In this document: positions 50,520 through 58,259 of the stretch, in pieces
Layout of the letters: each line of letters opens with the position of its first letter
How positions within the stretch are numbered: position 1 is the stretch's first letter
Translations under genes and position numbers: made by a program
DNA from: JACVRW01 sp963733885
GTDB lineage: Bacteria; Actinomycetota; Thermoleophilia; Solirubrobacterales; Thermoleophilaceae
Length of the DNA stretch: 64,000 nucleotides
Direction: 5' to 3'
Assembly: GCA_963733885.1 (NCBI GenBank)
Contig: CAVTES010000009.1
Coordinates: 475,789-539,788, forward strand
The notes under the pieces: generated by a model
The model's input: only the letters and a program-made list of their open reading frames with translations
Told to the model about the DNA's origin: nothing
The model's database searches: none

Positions 50520-51838
50520 GGTCCCACCGACCTCTGGCCGGGGTCGCAGTCGAGCGCCGCCGCCTGGCCCGCGGAGAAGACGTTCGTGCCGTCGCCGGCG
50601 GGCATCTCGTTGGCGCCCGGGCAGCGGCGGAACTGCCTGGTCTTCGGCCCAGCGCCGTAGAGGATCTCGGAGAAGTTGATCCAGGCGCGCGAGAATCCAC
50701 CCAGCGCGTCATAGGCGCCCGTGGTCGAGAAGTCGTCGAGCCATCCCACGAAGTCGGGCGTGTAGGGCCGGCTGAAGGCGATCGTCGGAGCGGCCGCTTG
50801 CAGGGCGTCAGCGGTCTCGGGGAAGGCGCCGCGGCGCCTGGCGCCGTTGATCGAGCGCGTGTCCATCGCCACGCGCGCGAGCGGCGGGAAGCTCCCGATC
50901 AGCTCGATCAGGTCGTTGGTATCGCCGGGCCGGCGGATCGTGCGGGAGAGGTCGCGGAAGGTCGGCTCGGCGTCGGCGGTGAAGAGCCGCGCCTGGTCGA
51001 GAAACGGATCAAGACGGCGCACGACGGGCTTTGAGGCGTCGACCAGCGGATCGACGTCGTCGAGGGCCGAGCGGGTGTTCACGAAGGTCGTGTTGGCGCG
51101 CCGCATGAAGGGCGGCAGCCGCTCGATCGACTCGGCCAACGCGTCCTGCTGGCTGCCGAGCGCCCGGAAGGTGGTGTTGAGGTTCGATACGACTCCCGCC
51201 AGGTCATCGCGGCGGCTCGCGAGCGTGTTCACGAGCCTGGCCGAGTCGACCAGGAACCTCTCGAGCAGGGCCTCGTCCTCGGTCAGCTCCTCGAACAGGC
51301 GGCTGCCGGTCGACAGGGCGGGGTTCAGGTAGTGAATCCCGCGACGCAGCTCGGGGGCGCGACCCCGCAGCGTGTCGGCCTGACCCTTGATGAAGTCCTG
51401 CAGCGAGCGGCGAGTCTCCTCGTCGAATAGCGCGAACACCTGGTCGACCTCGACGGCGGTCTCGGTCTGGTCGGCGTCGATTCGCCCGCCGTCGTCGATC
51501 TCATCGCCTCCGTCCGGACCGAGGTGGAGATCGATGTAGCGGTTAGCGATCCCCGACAGCGAGGTCTGCTTGATGATCGCCCTGGTCCCACGGCGCAGCG
51601 GCGTGTAGTCGCCATCAACGGTGAAGCTGACCTCGGCGAGGCCGTTCGGGCCGACGTCGATCTCGTCGACGCTGCCGACGGCGTTGCCGGCGACGCGGAC
51701 CTCGTTCCCCCTGACCAGTTGACCGGCGTTGATGAACTCCGCCGTGACCCGATAGCCGCTGTCCCCGGCGAACAACAGCCACGCCGCAACGGCGATCGCG
51801 ACCACGATGACCCCGATGGCTAGTGCACGCCCCGCCAT
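50516..51838 (-). CDS. Mce-family lipid-transport protein, first gene
   Basis: The 440-residue protein from ATG 51838 is the first gene of the six-gene mce operon. A membrane helix (IGVIVVAIAVAAWLLFAGDS) is followed by the MCE domain: VRVAGNAVGSVDEIDVGPNG and IANRYIDLHLGPDG. The helical region includes LASRRDDLAGVVSNLNTTFR. The operon promoter should lie in the 77 bases between here and the menF stop. No YrbE/MlaE permease gene precedes it, which is unusual because these normally head mce operons. Confidence 0.88.
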   Translation of the reverse strand: MAGRALAIGVIVVAIAVAAWLLFAGDSGYRVTAEFINAGQLVRGNEVRVAGNAVGSVDEIDVGPNGLAEVSFTVDGDYTPLRRGTRAIIKQTSLSGIANRYIDLHLGPDGGDEIDDGGRIDADQTETAVEVDQVFALFDEETRRSLQDFIKGQADTLRGRAPELRRGIHYLNPALSTGSRLFEELTEDEALLERFLVDSARLVNTLASRRDDLAGVVSNLNTTFRALGSQQDALAESIERLPPFMRRANTTFVNTRSALDDVDPLVDASKPVVRRLDPFLDQARLFTADAEPTFRDLSRTIRRPGDTNDLIELIGSFPPLARVAMDTRSINGARRRGAFPETADALQAAAPTIAFSRPYTPDFVGWLDDFSTTGAYDALGGFSRAWINFSEILYGAGPKTRQFRRCPGANEMPAGDGTNVFSAGQAAALDCDPGQRSVGP

Positions 51839-51915
51839 TTACCGATTGCCATTCTGGCGCAGACCGACCCCTCCCGCGCTGGTCACGGAACCCCATTACC
51901 CCATAAGGGTGCCGC

Positions 51916-53223
51916 TCACGCCAATAGCGGCAGGAGCGCCTGGAGCTTCACGTCCGTTTCGGCCAGCTCCTCGGAGGGCACCGAATCGCGCACGATTCCG
52001 CAGCCCGCGTACAGGTGGGCGAGCGGTCCGCGGAGCAGGGCGCAGCGAAGCGCAACGCAGAATTCACCGTCTTCGGCGAGGTCCGTCCACCCCACCGCTC
52101 CCGCGTACCAGCCGCGGTCGAGACCCTCGAGCGCGGGGATCAGCGGCATGGCGGCCTCGCGCGGCTCGCCGCCCACGGCCGGGGTCGGCATCAGCCGCCC
52201 GGCCAGCTCCACGGCGGGCAGCGGGTCCGCCAGCTGAGCCCGGATCGGCGTGCCGAGGTGCTGGAGGTTGTGCACCTTGACGAGCGTGGGCTGCTCGGCC
52301 ACGGTGACCCAGACGCTCACCGGCTCGAGCGTGCGCTCGATCCGGCGGGCCACGATGGCCTGCTCCTCGCGCTCCTTGGGGCTGCGCGCGAGCTGCTCGC
52401 CGAGGTGGTCGTCGACGGCGGGATCGGCGCTCCGGCGGGTGGTGCCGGCCAGCGCGACGGTCTGGGCCCGCGCGCCGTCACGGCGCACCAGCAGCTCCGG
52501 GCTTGCCCCGACGAAACTGAGCTCCGGCGTCCCGACGCACCAGCAGAAACAGGCCGGGAACACCTCACGCAGGGCGCCCAGCACGGCACCGGGGTCATGG
52601 TCGCGGGCGGCGTGCACGCGGACCTCGCGGGCGAGGACGACCTTCTCGAGCGCCCCGGAGCGGATGCGCTCGACCGCGCGCTCCACCGCCTGCTCGTAAT
52701 GCGACGGGGGCGCCGCGCTGACAACGCGCGCCCGCTCGACGGGATCCGGATCGAGGAGGGGCATGACCGCCGGGGCGAGGTCAGTGAGGCGGCGGTCGAC
52801 CCGGTCGAGCAGCGCCTCGAGCGCCTCGTCCCCGTCGACCGCTGCGGTCACCGTCATGCGCGCGTCGCCGCGATGGCGGACGAGGGAGACCTCCGGGAGC
52901 ACGAGCGCGGCGGGTGCGAGCGGCGACCACTCGGGCGAGGCGCCGCCGTCGTCGGAGAAGGCGAAGCCGCCCACGAAGACGGGGCCGGCGGCGGCGGGGG
53001 CCCCGGACAGGTCGTCGCCGATCGCGCGCCGCCCAAGCTCACGCGCGGCGGCGGCGACCTTCTTGAAGCGGTCCGGGCCGCGGGCCTCGAGTATCGCCGC
53101 CTGACCGAGCCCGGCCAGGACGAAGCCGTCGCGGTCGGGCTGTTCGAAGCAGAAGAAGCGGTCGTCGGCTCTGCGGGCCGCGAGAACGGCAGCAGAAAGG
53201 TCGAGCCCGGGGTCGACCGGCAC
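51916..53223 (-). CDS. menF: Isochorismate synthase
   Basis: The 435-residue chorismate-binding enzyme converts chorismate to isochorismate for MenD. The conserved C-terminal half includes EKVVLAREVRVHA, SFVGASPELLVRRDGA, ALAGTTRRSADPA, a KEREEQAIVARRIERTLEP helix, HNLQHLGTPIRAQL, RLMPTPAVGGEPREAA and WYAGAVGWTD. GTG 53223 is the only standard start. The same frame shows coding-like, family-like residues upstream (ALERLRSRVSAALERARRER) to about 53310 without a usual start codon, so the true N-terminus may be longer. It lies on the same strand as the mce operon and upstream of it. Confidence 0.9.
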   Translation of the reverse strand: MPVDPGLDLSAAVLAARRADDRFFCFEQPDRDGFVLAGLGQAAILEARGPDRFKKVAAAARELGRRAIGDDLSGAPAAAGPVFVGGFAFSDDGGASPEWSPLAPAALVLPEVSLVRHRGDARMTVTAAVDGDEALEALLDRVDRRLTDLAPAVMPLLDPDPVERARVVSAAPPSHYEQAVERAVERIRSGALEKVVLAREVRVHAARDHDPGAVLGALREVFPACFCWCVGTPELSFVGASPELLVRRDGARAQTVALAGTTRRSADPAVDDHLGEQLARSPKEREEQAIVARRIERTLEPVSVWVTVAEQPTLVKVHNLQHLGTPIRAQLADPLPAVELAGRLMPTPAVGGEPREAAMPLIPALEGLDRGWYAGAVGWTDLAEDGEFCVALRCALLRGPLAHLYAGCGIVRDSVPSEELAETDVKLQALLPLLA

Positions 53224-53332
53224 CGTGATCGCGGCCAGCGCCCGCGCGCGCTCACGCCGCGCCCGTTCGAGCGCAGCCGAGACGCGGGAGCGCAGCCGCT
53301 CAAGCGCCGCTCCTGTCAGGCGAAAATCAGGG

Positions 53333-53379
53333 GGGTGGGTAGTTCTAGTGCTCGTATGCGGTAGTGAAACTACCCACCC
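53333..53379 (-). terminator. 12-bp inverted repeat after ilvH
   Basis: GGGTGGGTAGTT (53333-53344) and AACTACCCACCC (53368-53379) are exact inverted copies with a 23-base spacer. In the minus-strand transcript the stem starts five bases after the ilvH stop and is followed by CCCTGATTTTC, a short T-run. It is a good candidate intrinsic terminator for ilvB-ilvH. The large loop leaves room for another function. Confidence 0.6.
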
Positions 53380-53383
53380 TGCG

Positions 53384-53944
53384 CTACGTCGCGCCGCGCC
53401 CTCGCGACACAGCGATCTCGCCCGTTCGCACCATCTCGATCAGCCCGAACGGGCGCACCATCTGCTCGAACGCCTCGATCTTGTCGTCGGTGCCGGTCAC
53501 CTCGACCGTCACCGAGCGCTTCGAGATGTCCACGGTCTTGCCGCGGAAGATCTGGGTGAACTGCATCACCTGGGCGCGCGAGTCGCCGTCCTGGCACGAG
53601 ACCTTGAACAGCGCGAGCTCGCGGGCCACCGTCTCTTCCGGCTCCAGGTCGCGGATCTTGATCACGTGCACCAGCTTGTGCAGCTGCTTCGTGACCTGGT
53701 CGATCGGATGCGCAGCTCCGTCCACCGTAAGCGTGATGCGTGAGATCGACGTGTCGTCCGTCGCCCCGACCGCAAGCGAGTCGATGTTGAAGCCACGCCG
53801 GGCGAACAGCCCCGCTATGCGAGCGAGCACTCCTGGCTTGTTCTCCACCAGGATCGACAGGATGTGCTTGCGGCCCGTGCGGATGCCGCCGCTCGCCTCC
53901 AGGTCCTCTAGACGCAGGACTTCCTTCGTGCCGGGCTCACCCAT
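53384..53944 (-). CDS. ilvH: Acetolactate synthase, small (regulatory) subunit
   Basis: The 186-residue regulatory subunit has an N-terminal ACT domain, HILSILVENKPGVLARIAGL then FARRGFNIDSLAVG, which binds valine for feedback control. The C-terminal ACT-like domain is RELALFKVSCQDGDSRAQV, TQIFRGKTVDISKRSVTVEV and so on. It starts at ATG 53944, three bases after the ilvB stop. The N-terminal extension (GEPGTKEVLRLEDLEASGGI) is a little longer than in E. coli. It stimulates IlvB and confers end-product inhibition. Confidence 0.94.
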   Translation of the reverse strand: MGEPGTKEVLRLEDLEASGGIRTGRKHILSILVENKPGVLARIAGLFARRGFNIDSLAVGATDDTSISRITLTVDGAAHPIDQVTKQLHKLVHVIKIRDLEPEETVARELALFKVSCQDGDSRAQVMQFTQIFRGKTVDISKRSVTVEVTGTDDKIEAFEQMVRPFGLIEMVRTGEIAVSRGRGAT

Positions 53945-53947
53945 CGC

Positions 53948-55625
53948 TCAGCCCACCATGTCGCGCGCAGGCTGGCCCGCGGGGATCATCGGGTAGCAGT
54001 TCTCCTCCTTGGTCACGCGCACGTCCACCAGGACGGGGCCCTCCTCGGCGAGTGCATCGCGGAAGGCGTCCTTCAGCTCGCTCTTGTCGCTCACCATCAT
54101 GCCCTTGGCGCCGAAGGCCTCGGCCAGCTTCACCCAGTCGGGGCTCGCGCCCATCTCCACCGACGAGTAGCGCCTGTCCCAGAACAGCTCCTGCCACTGG
54201 CGCACCATGCCCAGGTAGCCGTTGTTCATCAGGAACACCTTTACGGGCACCTGCTCGGTCACGCAGGTGGCGAGCTCCTGCACGGTCATGATCAGCGAGC
54301 CGTCGCCGGCGAGGCAGACCACGTCGTCGTCGGGGCACGCCACCTTTGCGCCCATCGCCGACGGCAGTCCGAATCCCATCGTGCCGAGCCCACCCGAGTT
54401 GATCCACTGGCGCGGGCGCTTGAAGCCGTAGTACTGCGCCGCCCACATCTGGTGCTGGCCGACGTCCGAGGTGACGATGGCGTCGCCGCCCGTGGCCTCG
54501 AACATCGCCTCGACCATGAACTGCGGCTTGATCTCCGAGTCGGCGCTCTCGTCGTAGCGCAGCGGATGCTTTTCCTGCCAGCCGCGGATGCGCTGCCACC
54601 AGCCCTCAAACCGCGTCGGGTCAGCCGCGAGCGCCCGGTATTCAGCCGTCAGCCTGGGCAGGATGTTCGCGGCGTCGCCCACGATGGGGATGTGGGCGGG
54701 CACGTTCTTCGAGATCTCCGCAGGGTCGACGTCGATGTGGATGAACTTCGCCCGCGGCGCGAACTCGGACAGCTTGCCGGTCACGCGGTCGTCGAAACGG
54801 GCGCCGACCGCCACGATCAGGTCCGCCTCGTCCATCGCGTAGTTGGCCGTGCGGGTGCCGTGCATGCCGAGCATCCCGAGCCACTGCTCGTGGTCCGCGG
54901 GGAACGCTCCCAGGCCCATCAGGGTGCAGGTCACGGGCAGCCTGTCCGACAGGCACAGGTCGCGGAACTCGGCCGAGGCCTCCGCGTTGACGATGCCGCC
55001 GCCGCCGTAGATCACCGGGCGCCGCGAATTGGCGAGCGCCTTCGCGGCGAGCCTGATCTGCTTGGCGTTGCCCTCGGTGGTGGGCTGGTAGCCCGGCAGG
55101 CTGCACCTGCGTGACCGGCTCATATGGGATGTCGGCGCGCGAGAGGTCCTGGGGCACGTCCACCAGCACCGGGCCGGGACGGCCCGTGGAGGCGACGTGG
55201 AACGCCTCGTGGATCGCCTTCGGGATGTCGCGCGGATCCTGGATCAGGATCGAGTGCTTCACGATCGGCATCGTTATGCCGGAGATGTCGGCCTCCTGGA
55301 AGCCGTCCGTGCCGATCAGCTCGGTCCGCACCTGCCCGGTGAGGAACACGGTGGGCACGCTGTCCATCACGGCGTCGGCGATGCAGGTGACCAGGTTCGT
55401 GGCGCCGGGACCGCTCGTGGCAAGCGCCACGCCGACCCGGCCGGACGCCTTGGCGTAGCCCTCGGCCGCGTGGCCGGCACCCTGCTCGTGCCGGCACTGC
55501 ACGTGGCGGATGCCGGCGTCATAGAGGGCGTCGTAGGTGGGGAGGTTGGCGCCGCCGGGAATCCCGAATACGTGCTCGACGCCCTCGGACTTGAGGCATT
55601 CCATGATGGCGTCGACGGCTCGCAT
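53948..55625 (-). pseudogene. ilvB: Acetolactate synthase, large subunit, one frame break
   Basis: ATG 55625 opens AVDAIMECLKSEGVEHVFGI with CRHEQGAGHAAEGYAKASGR, the cofactor-activating Glu, and reaches YEPVTQVQPAG. The continuation, LPGYQPTTEGNAKQIRLAAK, is one frame on. One extra base near the GG at 55099-55100 explains it. The remainder is complete: QWINSGGLGTMGFGLPSAMG, LAGDGSLIMTVQELATCV and LMNNGYLGMVRQWQELFW (ThDP motif). Repaired length is about 559 residues. Because the enzyme is essential for branched-chain synthesis and ilvH is intact, a sequencing error is more likely than loss of function. Confidence 0.9.
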
Positions 55626-55682
55626 GACGGTGCGTGCTCCTTTCCCGATGATGGCCAGACTGGCCGGGCGGCCAGGAAAGGG

Positions 55683-55967
55683 TCAGTTTAACAGTGGTTT
55701 TTCGGCTTCTGGAGCGGGTTCCTCGGGCCATTCGAGGTCCCGCCCGCAGCGCATGCAGACCTGGTCGTGCAGCCGAATCACGTTCCCGCACTCGGGACAC
55801 TGCCGCACCGGCTCGGTCCGCTCATTTCGGTAGAACACCGCCGCCAGCGTCCCGAGCAGCGGCAGAACCAGCCCGACCAGGAACCAGATCCAGAAGGAGC
55901 TGCCCTTGAGCTTGCCGATCACGGCGGCCGAAAGGCCGCAGAAGAACGCGAGTACGACGAACTCCAA
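55683..55967 (-). CDS. Small membrane protein with C-terminal zinc ribbon
   Basis: The 94-residue product uses TTG 55967. Two hydrophobic segments (VVLAFFCGLSAAVIGKLKG and WIWFLVGLVLPLLGTLAAVF) are followed by a zinc ribbon: CPECGN, then CMRCGR, at about residues 57-76, and an acidic tail (PEEPAPEAEKP). This TM-plus-ribbon form is common in actinobacteria and undefined. It lies 57 bases upstream of ilvB on the same strand. That gap holds a GC-rich hairpin (TGGCCGCCCGGCCA on the minus strand) but no obvious leader peptide. Confidence 0.68.
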   Translation of the reverse strand: MEFVVLAFFCGLSAAVIGKLKGSSFWIWFLVGLVLPLLGTLAAVFYRNERTEPVRQCPECGNVIRLHDQVCMRCGRDLEWPEEPAPEAEKPLLN

Positions 55968-55976
55968 GGGCGCGGG

Positions 55977-56153
55977 CTAGGTCCGAAGCACGCCGAACGC
56001 CCAGATCGCGGCCACCACGGCCAGCACCAACACGACGATCCACGCGACGGCCGCAACGACCCCGATCACCATCTTGAAGAGGATGTAGGCGGCCACCAGG
56101 AGCACCGCGATTGCGATGATCTTGCGGCCGACATCAGAGGCCATTTGTCCCAT
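55977..56153 (-). CDS. 58-residue membrane protein
   Basis: ATG 56153 (or ATG 56144) opens MGQMASDVGRKIIAIAVLLV, AAYILFKMVIGVVAAVAW and IVVLVLAVVAAIWAFGVLRT, ending at TAG 55977. Almost the whole protein is hydrophobic with one lysine between two possible helices. Codon use is normal for the genome. It lies nine bases before the TTG of the next gene, suggesting a two-gene unit. No family is recognised. Its size kept it below usual ORF cut-offs. Confidence 0.6.
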   Translation of the reverse strand: MGQMASDVGRKIIAIAVLLVAAYILFKMVIGVVAAVAWIVVLVLAVVAAIWAFGVLRT

Positions 56154-56181
56154 GCCACAAGTGTGGCAGACGCCAGGAGCG

Positions 56182-57129
56182 CTAAAGGAGACGTGGCGGC
56201 CAGGTCGGCAGGTAGCGGTCGAGCCCCGGCACCGGCACCGAGCACATCACCCAGCTCGGCCACCGGACCCGGAAGCCCAGCCGCCGCAGCCGGTCGAGGA
56301 GCCACCAGGAGTCGGTGGTGCAGAAGACGCCGAACGTCTCCGGCTCCTGCTGCTTCGCGACCCGGTCGAGCGCGGCCAGCACAACCGGCACCAGGTGCTC
56401 GGGCTCCTCCCCCACGGCCGGCCCGATCTCGCCGTCTGAGGTGACCCAGCAGAGCGCCGTGGACTCGCCGCGCGCGGCGTCCATCATCGCCAGGCAGGTG
56501 CGGGTGCGGCCGAAGAACTCGTGCAGCCGGGGCCGCTCGTGGCCGATCGCCGGCGGCTCGAGCCGCTTCCATTCCGCCACCGCGCGCTCCGGCGTGAGCG
56601 CGTGCACGGCGGGCTCGGTGGCGTCGAGCTCGAGCGAGCGGCGCTCCAGATACCGGTCGACGCGGTGGCGCATGTGCCAGTGGCCGCTCACCGGCATCAC
56701 CCCGAACTCCGTGTAGAGGCTGAGGTCCGCCGGCCGTCCGAGGCCGAGCACAACCCGGCCGAGCTCGGGGTTCGGCGACTCCGGCCAGCAGCGCTCGAGC
56801 AGCGCCCGCCCGACACCGCGGCCCGCGTGCGACGGCGCCACCCACAGCTCGGTCAGCTCGTCCATGGCGCCGAAGCGGGCCACGCGTGCGTAGCCCACCA
56901 GCTCCTCGCCGTCCTCGCAGATCACGTAGCAGCCGTCCGGCTGGGCCGAGATGAACTCGAGCAGCGGCCGCTCGCGCTCCCACGCCTCGCGCAGGTCCTC
57001 AGGGTCGCGCAGGTGGTCGGGCGGCAGGAGCCCTCGATCCTTGCGCGACTCGTCCCACGCCGCCTCGCCGAGCTCGAACGTCGCGCGCAGGTCCGCCGGG
57101 CCGCCCTCCCTGAACGCCAGGACGCTCAC
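56182..57129 (-). CDS. GNAT-family acetyltransferase, long form
   Basis: The 315-residue protein from GTG 57129 has a complete GNAT domain in residues 1-150: FREGGPADLRATFELGEAAW, ELTELWVAPSHAGRGVGRAL with the acetyl-CoA loop, and LSLYTEFGVMPVSGHWHM. The C-terminal half (about residues 160-315) has WKRLEPPAIGHERPRLHEFF and VFCTTDSWWLLDRLRRLGF, and looks like a second, degenerate GNAT module. Double-GNAT proteins of this type occur in actinobacteria and their substrates are unknown. Its start overlaps the stop of the upstream NDH-2 remnant by four bases. Confidence 0.82.
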   Translation of the reverse strand: MSVLAFREGGPADLRATFELGEAAWDESRKDRGLLPPDHLRDPEDLREAWERERPLLEFISAQPDGCYVICEDGEELVGYARVARFGAMDELTELWVAPSHAGRGVGRALLERCWPESPNPELGRVVLGLGRPADLSLYTEFGVMPVSGHWHMRHRVDRYLERRSLELDATEPAVHALTPERAVAEWKRLEPPAIGHERPRLHEFFGRTRTCLAMMDAARGESTALCWVTSDGEIGPAVGEEPEHLVPVVLAALDRVAKQQEPETFGVFCTTDSWWLLDRLRRLGFRVRWPSWVMCSVPVPGLDRYLPTWPPRLL

Positions 57130-57302
57130 GAGTCGCCCTCCCGCTCGCGCGCCTCGACCAGGACGAACCGGGCCCCGGCCATGCCACAGCGCGGGTAGCG
57201 GTCGATCACGCCGGCCACGTAGTCCTGCAGCTCGGCGATTCTCTCGAGCCCGGCGTAGCCGGCGCCGAAGCCGCCGCCGACGATGACGACATCCGTCGCC
57301 AC
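57126..57302 (-). pseudogene. NDH-2-type dehydrogenase reduced by internal deletion
   Basis: GTG 57302 opens VATDVVIVGGGFG, the FAD-binding start of a type II NADH dehydrogenase-like oxidoreductase. It then passes directly into AGYAGLERIAELQDYVAGVI, DRYPRCGMAGARFVLVEARE, which normally belongs to the second (NADH-binding) Rossmann motif some 150 residues further on. The frame ends after 58 residues at the next gene start. It appears to be a recombination between the two glycine-rich motifs that removed the segment between them, and the C-terminal half is also lost. Overlaps with both neighbours (TAGTG upstream, GTGA downstream) mean it may still be translated. Confidence 0.6.
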
Positions 57303-57940
57303 TAAGACCGGGCGGCCCGCCGCGCCCCGTCGAGAGCAGGGCGCATCCGCTCGGGGAGGCGGCGCCGAACGCGCCACGGCGCGCCGGCGAAGGCGTGGTT
57401 TGCGACGGTCGCGAAGCCCGTCTCGTCCACCCGCAGGGCCAGCAGAAGATGGGCGATGCGGTCCGACGGCGGCAGCTCGGGCTCGGTGGTGCGAACGCAG
57501 TAGCAGTGCACCCGCCGTCCGCCCGGCATCACGAGCAGCGCGCCGGCCTCACCCACGAGCCAGATGCCCAGCTCGCCGTGCTCGAGCGCCAGCCCGCTGC
57601 GGCGCTGGAGCTCGCGCTCGCCGTGCCCCAGCAGGTCGCCGAGGAGGCCCTGCGCGGTCTGCTCGGAATCCTCGTTGCGCGGCCCCTTCGGGCGCACCAC
57701 GCTGGCGCCGCGGAACGCGTACAGCTCCGGGATGATCCAGGCGTGCGCCAGCGCCGCGAGCGCCACCGGCGCGGCAAGCGGCTCGAGCCACAGCAATCCC
57801 GCGCCGGCGAGCACGAACGGGACCGTGTAGAGCACGGTCCACGCGTGCCAGATTCGGCCCCAGCGGCGAAGCCAGTGCGCGTCGGTACGCGTTCGCCACG
57901 GGACCGCGGCGAGCTCGGGAAGGGCCTGCTCGGCCGGCAC
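57302..57940 (-). CDS. Hypothetical membrane protein (2 TM)
   Basis: The 212-residue protein from ATG 57940 has cytosolic-looking ends and a hydrophobic hairpin at about residues 33-75 (WTVLYTVPFVLAGAGLLWLE, PLAAPVALAALAHAWIIPEL). The C-terminal 140 residues include QTAQGLLGDLLGHGERELQR and LGIWLVGEAGALLVMPGGR, HCYCVRTTEPELPPSDRIAH and HLLLALRVDETGFATVANHA. I do not recognise the family, but the GDLLGH...R form recurs in actinobacterial hypotheticals. Its stop overlaps the start of the NDH-2 remnant. Confidence 0.65.
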   Translation of the reverse strand: MPAEQALPELAAVPWRTRTDAHWLRRWGRIWHAWTVLYTVPFVLAGAGLLWLEPLAAPVALAALAHAWIIPELYAFRGASVVRPKGPRNEDSEQTAQGLLGDLLGHGERELQRRSGLALEHGELGIWLVGEAGALLVMPGGRRVHCYCVRTTEPELPPSDRIAHLLLALRVDETGFATVANHAFAGAPWRVRRRLPERMRPALDGARRAARS

Positions 57941-57949
57941 GGAAGCGGC

Positions 57950-58174
57950 TTAGCCGCCGGCGATCGGCCGCCGCATGATCACGAGGTCGGCCTCGCGCGG
58001 CAGCTCGCGTACGTGCGTCGCCTTGCCCGGGCCGTCCGGCACCGTGCCGATCCAGCCGAGCTCCGTCTGCGAGCGGAACTCCTCGACAGCCTCAGCGAAG
58101 GCCTGGTCGTCGGCCGCGGTCCATTCCGCAAGCGTTGTGTGTCCCGTGCCGTCCATGCGGATCAGGCGAGCCAT
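57950..58174 (-). CDS. Hypothetical 74-residue protein
   Basis: ATG 58174 opens ARLIRMDGTGHTTLAEWTAA, DDQAFAEAVEEFRSQTELGW and IGTVPDGPGKATHVRELPRE, ending ADLVIMRRPIAGG. Helix and short strands are predicted by eye. GAGAGGAGGCCGGC before the ATG is a strong ribosome site. The MDGTGHTTLAEW stretch looks like small actinobacterial hypotheticals. No function is assigned. It lies between gatB and the membrane protein, nine bases from the latter. Confidence 0.62.
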   Translation of the reverse strand: MARLIRMDGTGHTTLAEWTAADDQAFAEAVEEFRSQTELGWIGTVPDGPGKATHVRELPREADLVIMRRPIAGG

Positions 58175-58259
58175 GCCGGCCTCCTCTCATCGTGGACGGC
58201 CAAGGATACGCCTGCATGGCCCCTCCCTTCCGGGGTAGTCGCCGCGGCAGGCGCCGCCT

